64,000 bases of DNA, from contig NZ_JAANPA010000002.1 in the NCBI RefSeq assembly GCF_011320075.1, forward strand, positions 62,001 to 126,000, read 5' to 3'. This document shows, in pieces, positions 1 through 8,726 of the stretch. Source of the DNA: Sphingosinicella sp. YJ22. Its GTDB lineage: Bacteria; Pseudomonadota; Alphaproteobacteria; Sphingomonadales; Sphingomonadaceae. Every line of letters starts with the position of its first letter. Position 1 is the stretch's first letter. Under the pieces are notes generated by a model, which had not been told where the DNA came from, made no database searches, and saw nothing but the letters and a program-made list of their open reading frames with translations. Position numbers and translations under genes: made by a program.

Positions 1-871
1 CCGCGGCCCAAGGATCTTCAAGGCCGATCGCCTCAAGCATCTGGAGCAGGCGCTTGCGCGCGGCGCCGTCATTCCATTCGCGGTCGCGGTTGATGATCTC
101 GAGCAGCTGGTCGGCGGCGCCGTTGCGGTCGCCCCGCGCCAGCTTCGCGCCGGCGAGGTCGAACCGCGCCTCGTGATCGTCGCCATTGGCGGCAACCCGC
201 CTCTCCAGCTCGGCATCGTCGCCGGCCGGGGCTGCGGAGGCCAGTTCGAGGGCGGAACGGGCCCGAGCGATGGCGGCATCGTTGGCGACCGATTCGGACA
301 GGTCGGTGAGGATCGGGCCTGCTTCTTCGACCCGCCCGGCCGCGATCAGCGCGCGCACAAGGCCGGAGATCACCGCCGGGTTGTCGGGCGCCATCTCGCG
401 CAGCTGCCCGAAGATGCCGGCGGCGCGCTCGCCGTCGCCTTCGGCGAGAACCGCTTCGCCCATCTCGATCAGCGGCTCGATCTCCGCCTGCGCCTGCTGG
501 TCCTCGCCCTGGACCGGCAGCTGCGCGAGGATCTGGTCGAGCATCCGCTTCAACGCCGCCTCGGTGCGCGCCTGGGTCAGGTCGGCAACCGGCTGGCCCT
601 CGAAGAGCGCATAGACCGTCGGAATCGACTGGATGCGGAATTGCGCCGCGATGAACTTGTTCTCGTCGACATTGACCTTGACGAGCTTGACGCCCTTGCC
701 GGCATAATCCTCGGCAACCTTTTCGAGCACCGGGGTGAGCTGGCGGCACGGGCCGCACCATTCCGCCCAGAAGTCGAGAATCACCAGCGAGGTCATGCTG
801 GGCTCGACGACGTCGCGGCGGAAAGCCTCCACCGCCTCGCGCTCGGCCGCGCTCAAGCCTAATGTCGCCAC
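1..871 (-). CDS. YbbN-like thioredoxin/TPR co-chaperone (3' end outside window)
   Basis: The N-terminal thioredoxin domain carries the redox motif WCGPC (Cys39 and Cys42). It is followed by a TPR-like helical tail ending near the window edge with LLQMLEAIGLEDPW. That layout is typical of the YbbN/CnoX family, which acts as a thiol-linked holdase that hands clients to chaperones in the cytoplasm. I chose the GTG at 871 because GGAGA lies 8 bases upstream and the protein then starts ATLGLSAAERE. Only a few C-terminal residues should be missing, judged from the family's usual ending. Redox activity is inferred from the CxxC alone. Confidence 0.85.
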   Translation of the reverse strand, partial: MATLGLSAAEREAVEAFRRDVVEPSMTSLVILDFWAEWCGPCRQLTPVLEKVAEDYAGKGVKLVKVNVDENKFIAAQFRIQSIPTVYALFEGQPVADLTQARTEAALKRMLDQILAQLPVQGEDQQAQAEIEPLIEMGEAVLAEGDGERAAGIFGQLREMAPDNPAVISGLVRALIAAGRVEEAGPILTDLSESVANDAAIARARSALELASAAPAGDDAELERRVAANGDDHEARFDLAGAKLARGDRNGAADQLLEIINRDREWNDGAARKRLLQMLEAIGLEDPWAA

Positions 872-1034
872 GTCTGATTCTCCGGAAAACCTGCGTCTTG
901 GCGCCCCCTATGTGGGAAAAGCGGCGAGTCTGCCAAGGCCGCGTTTTTCCTTGGAGGAGGGCTTGCGCCCCCGCCGCCCTTTTGTTAGCAGCCGCCGCCT
1001 TACCTCAGCCGCTCTCTCGGGCGGCACATGCCGA

Positions 1035-1109
1035 GCGGGCGTAGCTCAGGGGTAGAGCACAACCTTGCCAAGGTTGGGGTCGAGGGTTCGAATCCCTTCG
1101 CCCGCTCCA
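1035..1109 (+). tRNA. tRNA-Gly (anticodon GCC), island attachment gene
   Basis: The sequence folds as a complete cloverleaf. The acceptor strand GCGGGCG pairs with CGCCCGC, the anticodon loop is TTGCCAA with GCC at 1067-1069, the T-arm contains GGTTCGAATCC, and CCA is encoded at 1107-1109. The last 24 bases are repeated exactly at 29833-29856. The 3' part of this gene is therefore the left attachment site of the genomic island that follows, and integration has kept the tRNA intact. Confidence 0.96.
1086..1109 (+). repeat. attL: left 24-bp direct repeat (tRNA 3' end)
   Basis: This stretch, from the T-loop through the encoded CCA, is identical to 29833-29856. The identity stops exactly at the CCA end: the next bases are GATT here and ATTC on the right. 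On the 5' side it stops one base inside the T-stem. This is the expected core site for a tRNA-targeting tyrosine integrase. Confidence 0.93.
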
Positions 1110-2026
1110 GATTTTTCCCGGATTTCTGCGGATGCAGGTTCGGCCCGCGAGTCGGGCAATCACAGGGCAATCGATCGGGAACCGATTTCGTAATCGCTGT
1201 CGGGCACTTAAGAGTGACGGACGCCGCATTGCCGAACGCTGCCCTCAACGACGAATCGTTCGGCGAAGAACTGCCTGGGCTGCGCGGCCCGGTCGAGAGG
1301 CCTGAAGTTCATACCTTGAGGTCCGAGCACCCGCTCAAGAACATACTGCGACCAAGCTTCCACGACTGGCAAGCAGCGAACCGACCAGGCGGCCGAGCTC
1401 ATCGCGGATTCGCGGAACCAAGGTTGTGGATCATAGTGCCGCAAAAGGTACGCCAGAGTATCCGACGAGGCGCCGAGTTTCATGCATCCCACAGCGAAGG
1501 TTCGCCTAGGCTGATGAATGCTCCAGCGGAAAGGTGCATCTCGGGTACGCCGATCTCCCGAAGAGCACCGTGTCCGCATTAACGCACACCAGCCACGCCA
1601 CCAGCGCAACAAAATATCGAGTCGCGGGATTATTGACATCGATTTCGCCAATTATCAAGATGAATCCTGCGAGACGGCTTGCTACTTCCCACGAAGGCAT
1701 CGTGATGCGGTATGAAGTGCTCGTCTAGAACTTTTGGGAAGTACTATAGAAGTTGTCCAACAGCTAGAACGGCACTTGCATAGGACTTTCAGGGACCGCC
1801 GCTGGCTTCAGGTTTTCTGGTTGCTTAGGGGAGATGCGCTGTTATCATCGCCCGGGATCGGCCGGGCGCCACTTTTAGAGCGCGGCCGCCACTTCCGCAT
1901 GGCGCACCTGAACCTAAACCCCTTGCTGACTCCGACCCGGGATCCGATGCTTTGCCTTCGAGCGCCCTTCATGAGTGACAGGCGCCCCGACAATATCCGA
2001 TGCCAACCCGGGCGCTCCCAGATGAG
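1110..2026. other. Left island end, no convincing gene; possible decayed gene on minus strand
   Basis: About 0.9 kb between attL and the first array gene. Base composition is more mixed than in the flanks. On the minus strand, 1506-1700 encodes a hydrophobic stretch (FILIIGEIDVNN, then YFVALVAWLVCVN) and an overlapping frame at 1208-1500 reads plausibly (LAYLLRHYDPQPWF, EAWSQYVLERVLG). The two are offset by one base, so they could be remnants of one frameshifted gene or chance open frames. I recognise no family and see no good ribosome binding site. It may simply be integrase-distal spacer. Confidence 0.3.
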
Positions 2027-3694
2027 CTAATCCGACCTCAGGCGGGCAAGGTCTGACGTTGGTCCTATGACGGCCAGCCAGACGCCGGGCCGGCTGAGGC
2101 CAACATAGGCTAGCTCCGGATCAATGAGCTCGTCTGCGTCGACCAGGATAACAGCTTGCCGCTCCAGCCCCTTGAACCGCCGCACCGTATCGAACACGAC
2201 CGCGTCTTCGCGTGAAGCCTCCGCTGTCGTCACAGTGAATCCACCGACCGTACCGCCTTGAAGCGCCGGATGATCATTTGTCGGACGGACCGTTAAAACC
2301 GCGATCTGACCCGGGGTTAGACCGTGTCGTGAAACCAGATCGCGCACGAGTCCATCTACCTTCGTAGCTGTATCGGCGCCGGTCGCTGCTTCGACCCACG
2401 CAACGGGTTCTCCTTCCGGACCCAATGCGCGCGTCATCTTTCCCCGGTACCAGCTTCGCGCGGCTGCATGGATGGCTCGCGTGTTCCGAAAATTGTGTAC
2501 CAGGTTGAATGGGCTTTGGGACAACTCCGCGATCGCCCTGGAGCGTCTAGTATAGACGCGCTGGTTGTCGTCGTAGAACACGTAGAAGCAGCCTGCCTCC
2601 GGATCGACGAGACAGCGTTGCAGCACATCAAGCCATTCATCGTCGAAATCCTGACCCTCATCGACGACGACGGCATCGAACCGCAGTTCAGGTCTACAGA
2701 CCATGGTATTCGCAAGAGCGGCAGGCAGTTGGTCATAGAAGGCCTGCCCGTCCCCGCGCACGCTCAGATCCGCCTTGCGTCGCAGGCGGTCGCAGACGGC
2801 ATGAAAGCTGCCTGCTTCGAGAAGCGGGATATCCTTCGTTATGCGCGCCAAATGCTGTCCGAGCGGGACATTGAAGCAGGTCAGCAATGTGCGCGAGCCG
2901 CTCTCTGCCAGACGAGCCGCCTTCTCGAGAGCCAGAATCGTCTTTCCAGTTCCCGCACCACCGGCGATTGCCATCCGGGGCGTGTCCCCGAGCATGTCGA
3001 GGATATCGACCTGCTCTGCGGTGAGCCTTTCGATCTGTCTGTAGTCGTTGCGCAGTGCTCGTGCGAGGGATGGCCGCAACTCGATCCGGCCCGCTACCAT
3101 CTCATGCAGCGCCCGCATACCATCGGGGCCAAGGCCGAGGCCGGGTCGGTCATTGGCATCGCCCTGCGCGGACAGCCGCGCCTCTACCCATTCGCGAAGA
3201 TATTTCAGGTCTTCGCCGAACAGGAAAATGCGAAGCGGCATGCCGGGGCCGAGATCGTGGGCGGGCTTCGCACTGTCCGGCAGGATCACGCCATACCGGG
3301 CGGTAACGAACCTGCGACGCCAGCCCGGCTGGATCTTCAGCTTCTTGAGCAGCTCATACTTGCTGTCGCGAGCCTGCTTGACCGGATCCTTGATCACATT
3401 TGTGATCCGAAGGCGGTTGGTCGAGGTCCAGCGCTCGGTCTTTTCCTCCCGCCGCACCGTGCCGCCCTTTACCTCGATTACCAGGAAGCCATGATCGGGG
3501 TGGGCGACCACGAAGTCCGCCTCGCCATCCTTCTCCTCCCCGCTGGATAACAGCCCGAGCCAAGGACGCGAGTACCAGCAAACCCAGTCATCCGGCAGCT
3601 GGTCGCGCAACCTGTTGTATACGTCGACTTCAGCCTCCCGATACGGGTTGGCGAGTACGTCATCCGGCAGCGGGTCAGGATACATCCGTGCCAT
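2027..3694 (-). CDS. NERD-nuclease / superfamily 1 helicase fusion protein of the DISARM-like array
   Basis: A 555-residue protein with two parts. Residues about 15-140 form a NERD (nuclease-related) domain with the PD-(D/E)XK-like signature GEADFVV then LVIEVKGG (Asp60, Glu74, Lys76). From about 225 onward lies a UvrD-like SF1 ATPase with Walker A GGAGTGKT (245-252) and Walker B VVVDEGQD (345-349). The C-terminus carries helicase motifs around RRFKGLERQAVILVD and AYVGLSRP. It is the last gene of the left arm, 3 bp after drmB, so it is surely co-transcribed. Since no phospholipase-D gene (drmC) is present, this is the best candidate for the array's DNA-cleaving subunit. That role is inference; the domains are seen. 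Confidence 0.85.
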   Translation of the reverse strand: MARMYPDPLPDDVLANPYREAEVDVYNRLRDQLPDDWVCWYSRPWLGLLSSGEEKDGEADFVVAHPDHGFLVIEVKGGTVRREEKTERWTSTNRLRITNVIKDPVKQARDSKYELLKKLKIQPGWRRRFVTARYGVILPDSAKPAHDLGPGMPLRIFLFGEDLKYLREWVEARLSAQGDANDRPGLGLGPDGMRALHEMVAGRIELRPSLARALRNDYRQIERLTAEQVDILDMLGDTPRMAIAGGAGTGKTILALEKAARLAESGSRTLLTCFNVPLGQHLARITKDIPLLEAGSFHAVCDRLRRKADLSVRGDGQAFYDQLPAALANTMVCRPELRFDAVVVDEGQDFDDEWLDVLQRCLVDPEAGCFYVFYDDNQRVYTRRSRAIAELSQSPFNLVHNFRNTRAIHAAARSWYRGKMTRALGPEGEPVAWVEAATGADTATKVDGLVRDLVSRHGLTPGQIAVLTVRPTNDHPALQGGTVGGFTVTTAEASREDAVVFDTVRRFKGLERQAVILVDADELIDPELAYVGLSRPGVWLAVIGPTSDLARLRSD

Positions 3695-3697
3695 TGT

Positions 3698-5563
3698 TCA
3701 GGCTCCCTGCCCCTGAAGCAGTCTGGTGAAGAAGCCTACCCCAGCCTCACCCGGCGATCCGACCAGCATGGCCCGGTCGAGATAGCGGTTGAAATGCTCG
3801 CATGCAGTTTCTGGGGCCAGCATGCAGGAATGGCATGCCGCGAGGTTTGAGCCTTCGGTTAGGGAGCTGATACCCTTCATGCAAAGCGGGTCGGAAGAGC
3901 ACCATTCCATAGCCCGGATGGCATCTTCAACGAGCTGCTCCATCCGTTCCGGCGTGCCCTGCCGAACCAGACCGCCCAGCGTGCCGTCGGCATCGGCGGT
4001 TGATGTGTAGATGAGAACACCGCACATCCCCGGCTCCGTACGGTTCGCGTAGAGTCGTTCCCGGAGCGAAGAGGTCGAATAGCCACATTCCAGAGACAAC
4101 TGTCGCATCATCGCGTGTGAAAAGCCGTGAATCAGCATGAGACGGGCGGTCACTGCGAATGGCGGCTCCGCGTCCTGCCCCATCCGCTCCTTCCACGATT
4201 CCCGCCAATGCGCGTCGACGACTGCCGCGCGTGCCGCTGCCGGACCATCGTCCCGTTCCCACGTCCGCACAGCTTCCTCGTCCAGCGTAAGAAAAATGCC
4301 CTCTCCACGCACCTCGATGGCTGGCAGCCACTTCTTCTGGGCCACGCTGAGCGGGGCAATGCCGGTCCTGTTGCTGAAATCCCCGGATGGTGGGTGTATG
4401 CGCGTGAAGCCATAGCAGGCGCGAACCTCCCGGAGCCTCACCACTCGAACGATGCGCGAGATAAGTCCTGCAAATCGGCTTGGCACGATCTCCGGCCGGA
4501 TCGAGAACTCGGCCGCTTCGTCGCGTGTGGCCGCGCCTAGAGTGAGCTGACGATATTCCTCTGATCGTATGTCCTGGCGGTCCGGCGCCTTGAGCAGCTC
4601 GAGCCGTTCGCGCACCCGGACCTTCATCTGGTCGAGCGTCATCGGCTCGCCGTCCCAGGTCGGCCAGACATAGAGTTCGACGATCATATCAGCCATTTCT
4701 GGCTTCGCGGCGGTGACAAGCGCGTTCCAGTGATGGCCCAGCGCAGTCTGAAACTCATCGTCCCAAGGGGGAATTGAGAGCGCAGACGCAACGGCTGGAA
4801 AGTACAAGTTCGATGCGCCCCTCTGCACGACGACGGGCGGAGCGCTGGAGGAGCACGCCTCGGGCGGACCCGGCAGCCACGGCCGCTTCCCTGCACAGGT
4901 GATCCCCAACCGTCGCATAGCTTCCGGCGAAAATGCTCCATCCATCGTCTGCGCGGCGCCGCAAGCTGTGCAGCTCACGACGAGGCCACGAAGGCCGGCC
5001 CCGCGACCCTGCAGCTTGAGCGGCTTTCGCCGGGTGCAACCCTGGTTGTGCCGGACCCAGCTGTGCCAAGGAAACTCGTCGAGGTGCCCGTGTTCACAGG
5101 CAAGAATAAAGCGCACCGGAACTACATGTACCGGACGACCATCCTTAGCGTCTGATGTGCATGGACCACAGTAGAGCGCAGGATCTCCCGGCTCTTCCCG
5201 CCACGAGGCTGCCGGCTGCAGGAACTCGCAGCGGGGACACTGGAGCCAGCCCGGAAATCGAACTCCCGCGAGCCTTCGTGGCTGAGTACGGCCGCCGGGC
5301 TGTTCTCCCGCTCTCTCCTCGCCCACGGGAGGCAACCGGAACCCGCCGACATTCAGCTGCTCCTGCAGGCGCGGCTCTTCGATGCACTGCTCGTTGTTCA
5401 GACCAGGCACGAGAGAAAGGTTGTCCCACTCATCAAGCCCAGCGGCCACCACCGAAACCGGAGCTCCTCCGTGACCGCCCGCCCTGAAATCGACAATGGC
5501 GCCGGGGCCATAGGTTGAAATCACCTGGCTGCGGCGAATTTTGCCCAACGTTCCGCGTGCCAT
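3698..5563 (-). CDS. drmB: DrmB-like DUF1998 protein (DISARM core)
   Basis: A 621-residue protein. It opens with the family hallmark IRRSQVISTYGPGAIVDF and has several zinc-type pairs (CPRC, CGPC, CEHGH, CTACG). It ends in a DUF1998 region (HGFSHAMMRQLSLECGYS, then a cysteine cluster around CHSCMLAPETAC). In DISARM, DrmB forms a complex with the helicase DrmA that engages incoming phage DNA. Its start overlaps the stop of drmA (TGATG), as expected for a tightly coupled pair. Length and order fit DISARM drmAB. A DISARM-related family outside the two classic classes is possible, since the partners differ. Confidence 0.85.
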   Translation of the reverse strand: MARGTLGKIRRSQVISTYGPGAIVDFRAGGHGGAPVSVVAAGLDEWDNLSLVPGLNNEQCIEEPRLQEQLNVGGFRLPPVGEERAGEQPGGRTQPRRLAGVRFPGWLQCPRCEFLQPAASWREEPGDPALYCGPCTSDAKDGRPVHVVPVRFILACEHGHLDEFPWHSWVRHNQGCTRRKPLKLQGRGAGLRGLVVSCTACGAAQTMDGAFSPEAMRRLGITCAGKRPWLPGPPEACSSSAPPVVVQRGASNLYFPAVASALSIPPWDDEFQTALGHHWNALVTAAKPEMADMIVELYVWPTWDGEPMTLDQMKVRVRERLELLKAPDRQDIRSEEYRQLTLGAATRDEAAEFSIRPEIVPSRFAGLISRIVRVVRLREVRACYGFTRIHPPSGDFSNRTGIAPLSVAQKKWLPAIEVRGEGIFLTLDEEAVRTWERDDGPAAARAAVVDAHWRESWKERMGQDAEPPFAVTARLMLIHGFSHAMMRQLSLECGYSTSSLRERLYANRTEPGMCGVLIYTSTADADGTLGGLVRQGTPERMEQLVEDAIRAMEWCSSDPLCMKGISSLTEGSNLAACHSCMLAPETACEHFNRYLDRAMLVGSPGEAGVGFFTRLLQGQGA

Positions 5564-8500
5564 CAGGCGTCTCCCAGTCGATTGCGGAGGATGAAGTCGA
5601 CCGATGCCTCGACACTCCGAAGGGAGTTGGGTGTCGGCCAGGCTCGAGTCTGCCTCCGGCCGGCTGCCGCCCGCTCCGCTGCAGTTTCGGCGGAGGTCAA
5701 AAGGGCCTCGTCTTTCCAGTCAGACCAGTAGCGAGGGAGCTTCCCTCTGCTGATCCATTCCCTGACGCGTCGTTCAAGATAGGTTCGGACGCCTTGAGCT
5801 TCCTCAGGATCGATCCGCTCAGCCCTCTTGGCGATATAGGCCACGATGCGCTCCAGTTCGTCCTCTCCGCGCAGGGCTTCGACGGGCTCGTCCCTGAGCA
5901 CGCGAACCTGATGCCGCGCCATCGCGACCAGAGGTGCATGGAGCGCTCGATCGCGTGCGCGTGGCGCGAACGGCGTCACGCTCGTCGCCTCAACCTCGCG
6001 GTAGAGCGTCTGGTGCCATGTCGCGAAAGTCTCGAAATGGCTGCGGTCACGCGCCTTGTTGTTATTGAACACCCCAACCACAAGGCCCGGCACGTTCGAT
6101 CGTCCCACACGGCTGGTCGCCTGAATATACTCGGCGATGCCCTTGGGCTGGCCATTCACGACCATTATACCCAGGCGGGAAACATCCACTCCGACCGAGA
6201 TCATGTTGGAAGCAAGCACGATGTCGACAGCGTCGGGATCACCTGCGCGCCTCTCGAGCTCCTTCAGAATCTCGGGGATGCGCGAAGAATCGACGCGACT
6301 GGTAAGCTCGGTGACGGTGAATGAGTCCCGGGGTTCTTCCTTCGGGCGTCGGCTGGCATAGTCCGCCGCTGATTTGGCGGTGTCGTCCTGCATCAGCACC
6401 AAGGCGCCGCCCAGCTCGCGCAGCGAGTTGAAGTAGGTCACCAAGGTCCAGTAATTGTCGCGCTCTTCGTCTGGCAGATCTGGCGCAGCGGCTGCCTGAA
6501 GAATGCTCGCGGAAAGAGCCTGAAGAGCGAACTTTGCTGACCGACCAGCAGTCGTGATCCCGGCATACAGCCGCCCTGGCGTAGTTCCCGGATCGGCTGC
6601 GACGGCGAAACCGGAATCTGTGTGATCCAAGCCTGGAGGGGGGAACTGGAAAGTGGCCCGATCGAACAGAGCGCGTATCTGGTCCTCAGCCCGACGGATG
6701 GTGGCCGTCGAGCCGATCACCTTGGGCCGCTTGCCGCCCGAGGTGCAGAGCGAATCCACGGCTATTTCATATAGGCCGGCCATAGTGCCCAGCGGACCCG
6801 AGATCAGATGCAGCTCGTCCTGAATGATCAGATCGGGTCGGGCATTCTCGGTGCCCAATCCGAATATGCGCGCCGACCGGGGATTCCGGACGATCTGCGC
6901 GAATTTGTCCGCTGTACCGATCAGCAGCGACGGCATCTCCCGGTATACGTCTTCGTCCACCGTCCAGATAGGCAGGTGGTCGCCTGCGGCGGCCAACGCA
7001 CACCCAGTAGTTTCGCAGGTCGCCCAGATCTGATGAGCATGGGGAGCACGCGCCCACTTCAGCCGCCCCTTGCAGCTTGGGCAGTCCCTTACCTGCGCCG
7101 GTGTGCTTGCCGCACCAGTCGCGAGTGCCTCAACGGCTTCGTCGACACTATTGGGGCTCGAATCCCGACCCACCCAGAGCCCGAGTGAAATTGGCGGTCC
7201 GTCCCGGAGCTGCCTGGCAGCCTTTTCATCGCAGCTGGGCTCCGCCGTAGTACGGACGACCTCGCACGCGCAAATGAGCGCCGCAGCACGCTCGTATTGT
7301 TGGACGGTCAACAGCCTCAGCGTGTAGCGCATGAGAACAGTGACGCCACCGGATGCCGTCGGCTCCCGCCGCAGTCGTCGGTGAAAGATCGCAAAGGCTG
7401 TCAGCAGCAGATACGCCTCTGTCTTGCCGCCGCCCGTCGGAAACCAGATGAGATCCATTGTCTCTCTGTCGGCGTCCTCCGGATCGATGGTTGACCGAAG
7501 AGCCAGAAGACAGAATGCGATCTGGAATGGGCGCCAATGGAGGCTGCCGCTGTCTTTCCAGCATCGCTGAAGCTGCATCGCGCGATTCGCGAGGCGGAAT
7601 GCCAGCTGTGCATCCCTGTCCTCTGCCAACAGAGCAATTCCGCCCCGAATCCGGCTGAGCGCCACCTCGCAACGATCGAGATGATCACGCCCCTGCTTCC
7701 GCAGATGATCCGGGAGGCTGGTGAGATCCTTTTCCCGAAGACCGATCCATTCAGCATAGGCATCTGCAAGTCGGCCGAGGCCAGCGACGAGGTCGTCCCC
7801 TGAATTGTCGGTAAGCCAGGCAGCGGAGAGAGGTCCGGAGACACCGCCAGAAACGAGCCGCCGGAACACTTCGTGACCGTCGGGACTCGTGGCTGGCACG
7901 GTTGCGACGGGCAGCCAGGTGGTCCTGACGCTCCGGACGTGTCCTCGAGGGGCAAACCAGCCAGCGGAACAGACGTGCCCCACAGCGTATTCGGCAGCAT
8001 CACGCCAGATCAACTCCGCCGCCTTGCCATCGGCATCCATGGCCGCCACCCTCGGCGGTCTGGGGCGCAGCTCGGTCGCCCCGGCGGCGGCTACCTTAAG
8101 CGAGACCTGAAAAAAGCACTTCTCCTCGATCTCCCGCCGGTCTGGGGCAGGAGACAGGGAGTGCCCGTTGGCGAGCACGGCTGTCACCAGCAGGCCCTCC
8201 TTCCAGGGGGTTGTGCGAACGTGAAGCAAGAGGCCGGGTATCCCGGCGGGACCGAGGTCGATTTCCTCCGGTTCCTCCGCGAGAATATGATCGCGGATGT
8301 GCACCCGTTTTGCCATCCGCTGCCACGACACGGGGTTGCGGCGAGTTCGGCCCGCATCGCGGGGCTCGCCACTTGTATCTTCGATACCGAGATACACGCC
8401 ACAGCTGATCTGCAAGTCGACAGCGGGGATGGCGTCCGATCCAACGCCAAGCGCGAACGACAACCCGGCCGTGGCCGGACGGACTGCATTGGCGTTCGCC

Positions 8501-8712
8501 ACCGCATCTCCGGCAGTGGACGCCTCTGCGCCCCCTTCTTCAGCCGTGTCCGCGTCGTTGTCCTCCTCGGGAGGTACTGGCGTTCGTGCGGGGAATAGAA
8601 CTCCCGTCAGATACCGATCGGTTGGTCGATCCGTTATGACCTCAGCCACCGAGAGCGGCCCGATGAGATCACTCGCGACACGATTCAGCAGTCTACTTCT
8701 TGGGTCGGACAC
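5563..8712 (-). CDS. drmA: DrmA-like superfamily 2 helicase (DISARM core)
   Basis: About 1049 residues from the GTG at 8712, chosen because GGAGA lies 9 bases upstream and the stop of the previous gene is only 14 bp away. Longer open frame upstream overlaps that gene and is rejected. Motifs: WRPFQIAF and Walker A FPTGGGKTEA near residue 425, motif II QDELHL near 630, GSTATIRRAEDQI, and motif VI QATSRVGRS near 864 after NMISVGVDVSRLGIMVV. This combination is characteristic of DrmA, the large helicase that, with DrmB, grips phage DNA in DISARM. The gene sits between a UvrD-like helicase and drmB in one operon. Confidence 0.85.
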   Translation of the reverse strand: MSDPRSRLLNRVASDLIGPLSVAEVITDRPTDRYLTGVLFPARTPVPPEEDNDADTAEEGGAEASTAGDAVANANAVRPATAGLSFALGVGSDAIPAVDLQISCGVYLGIEDTSGEPRDAGRTRRNPVSWQRMAKRVHIRDHILAEEPEEIDLGPAGIPGLLLHVRTTPWKEGLLVTAVLANGHSLSPAPDRREIEEKCFFQVSLKVAAAGATELRPRPPRVAAMDADGKAAELIWRDAAEYAVGHVCSAGWFAPRGHVRSVRTTWLPVATVPATSPDGHEVFRRLVSGGVSGPLSAAWLTDNSGDDLVAGLGRLADAYAEWIGLREKDLTSLPDHLRKQGRDHLDRCEVALSRIRGGIALLAEDRDAQLAFRLANRAMQLQRCWKDSGSLHWRPFQIAFCLLALRSTIDPEDADRETMDLIWFPTGGGKTEAYLLLTAFAIFHRRLRREPTASGGVTVLMRYTLRLLTVQQYERAAALICACEVVRTTAEPSCDEKAARQLRDGPPISLGLWVGRDSSPNSVDEAVEALATGAASTPAQVRDCPSCKGRLKWARAPHAHQIWATCETTGCALAAAGDHLPIWTVDEDVYREMPSLLIGTADKFAQIVRNPRSARIFGLGTENARPDLIIQDELHLISGPLGTMAGLYEIAVDSLCTSGGKRPKVIGSTATIRRAEDQIRALFDRATFQFPPPGLDHTDSGFAVAADPGTTPGRLYAGITTAGRSAKFALQALSASILQAAAAPDLPDEERDNYWTLVTYFNSLRELGGALVLMQDDTAKSAADYASRRPKEEPRDSFTVTELTSRVDSSRIPEILKELERRAGDPDAVDIVLASNMISVGVDVSRLGIMVVNGQPKGIAEYIQATSRVGRSNVPGLVVGVFNNNKARDRSHFETFATWHQTLYREVEATSVTPFAPRARDRALHAPLVAMARHQVRVLRDEPVEALRGEDELERIVAYIAKRAERIDPEEAQGVRTYLERRVREWISRGKLPRYWSDWKDEALLTSAETAAERAAAGRRQTRAWPTPNSLRSVEASVDFILRNRLGDA

Positions 8713-8726
8713 CGGGGAAATCTCCG

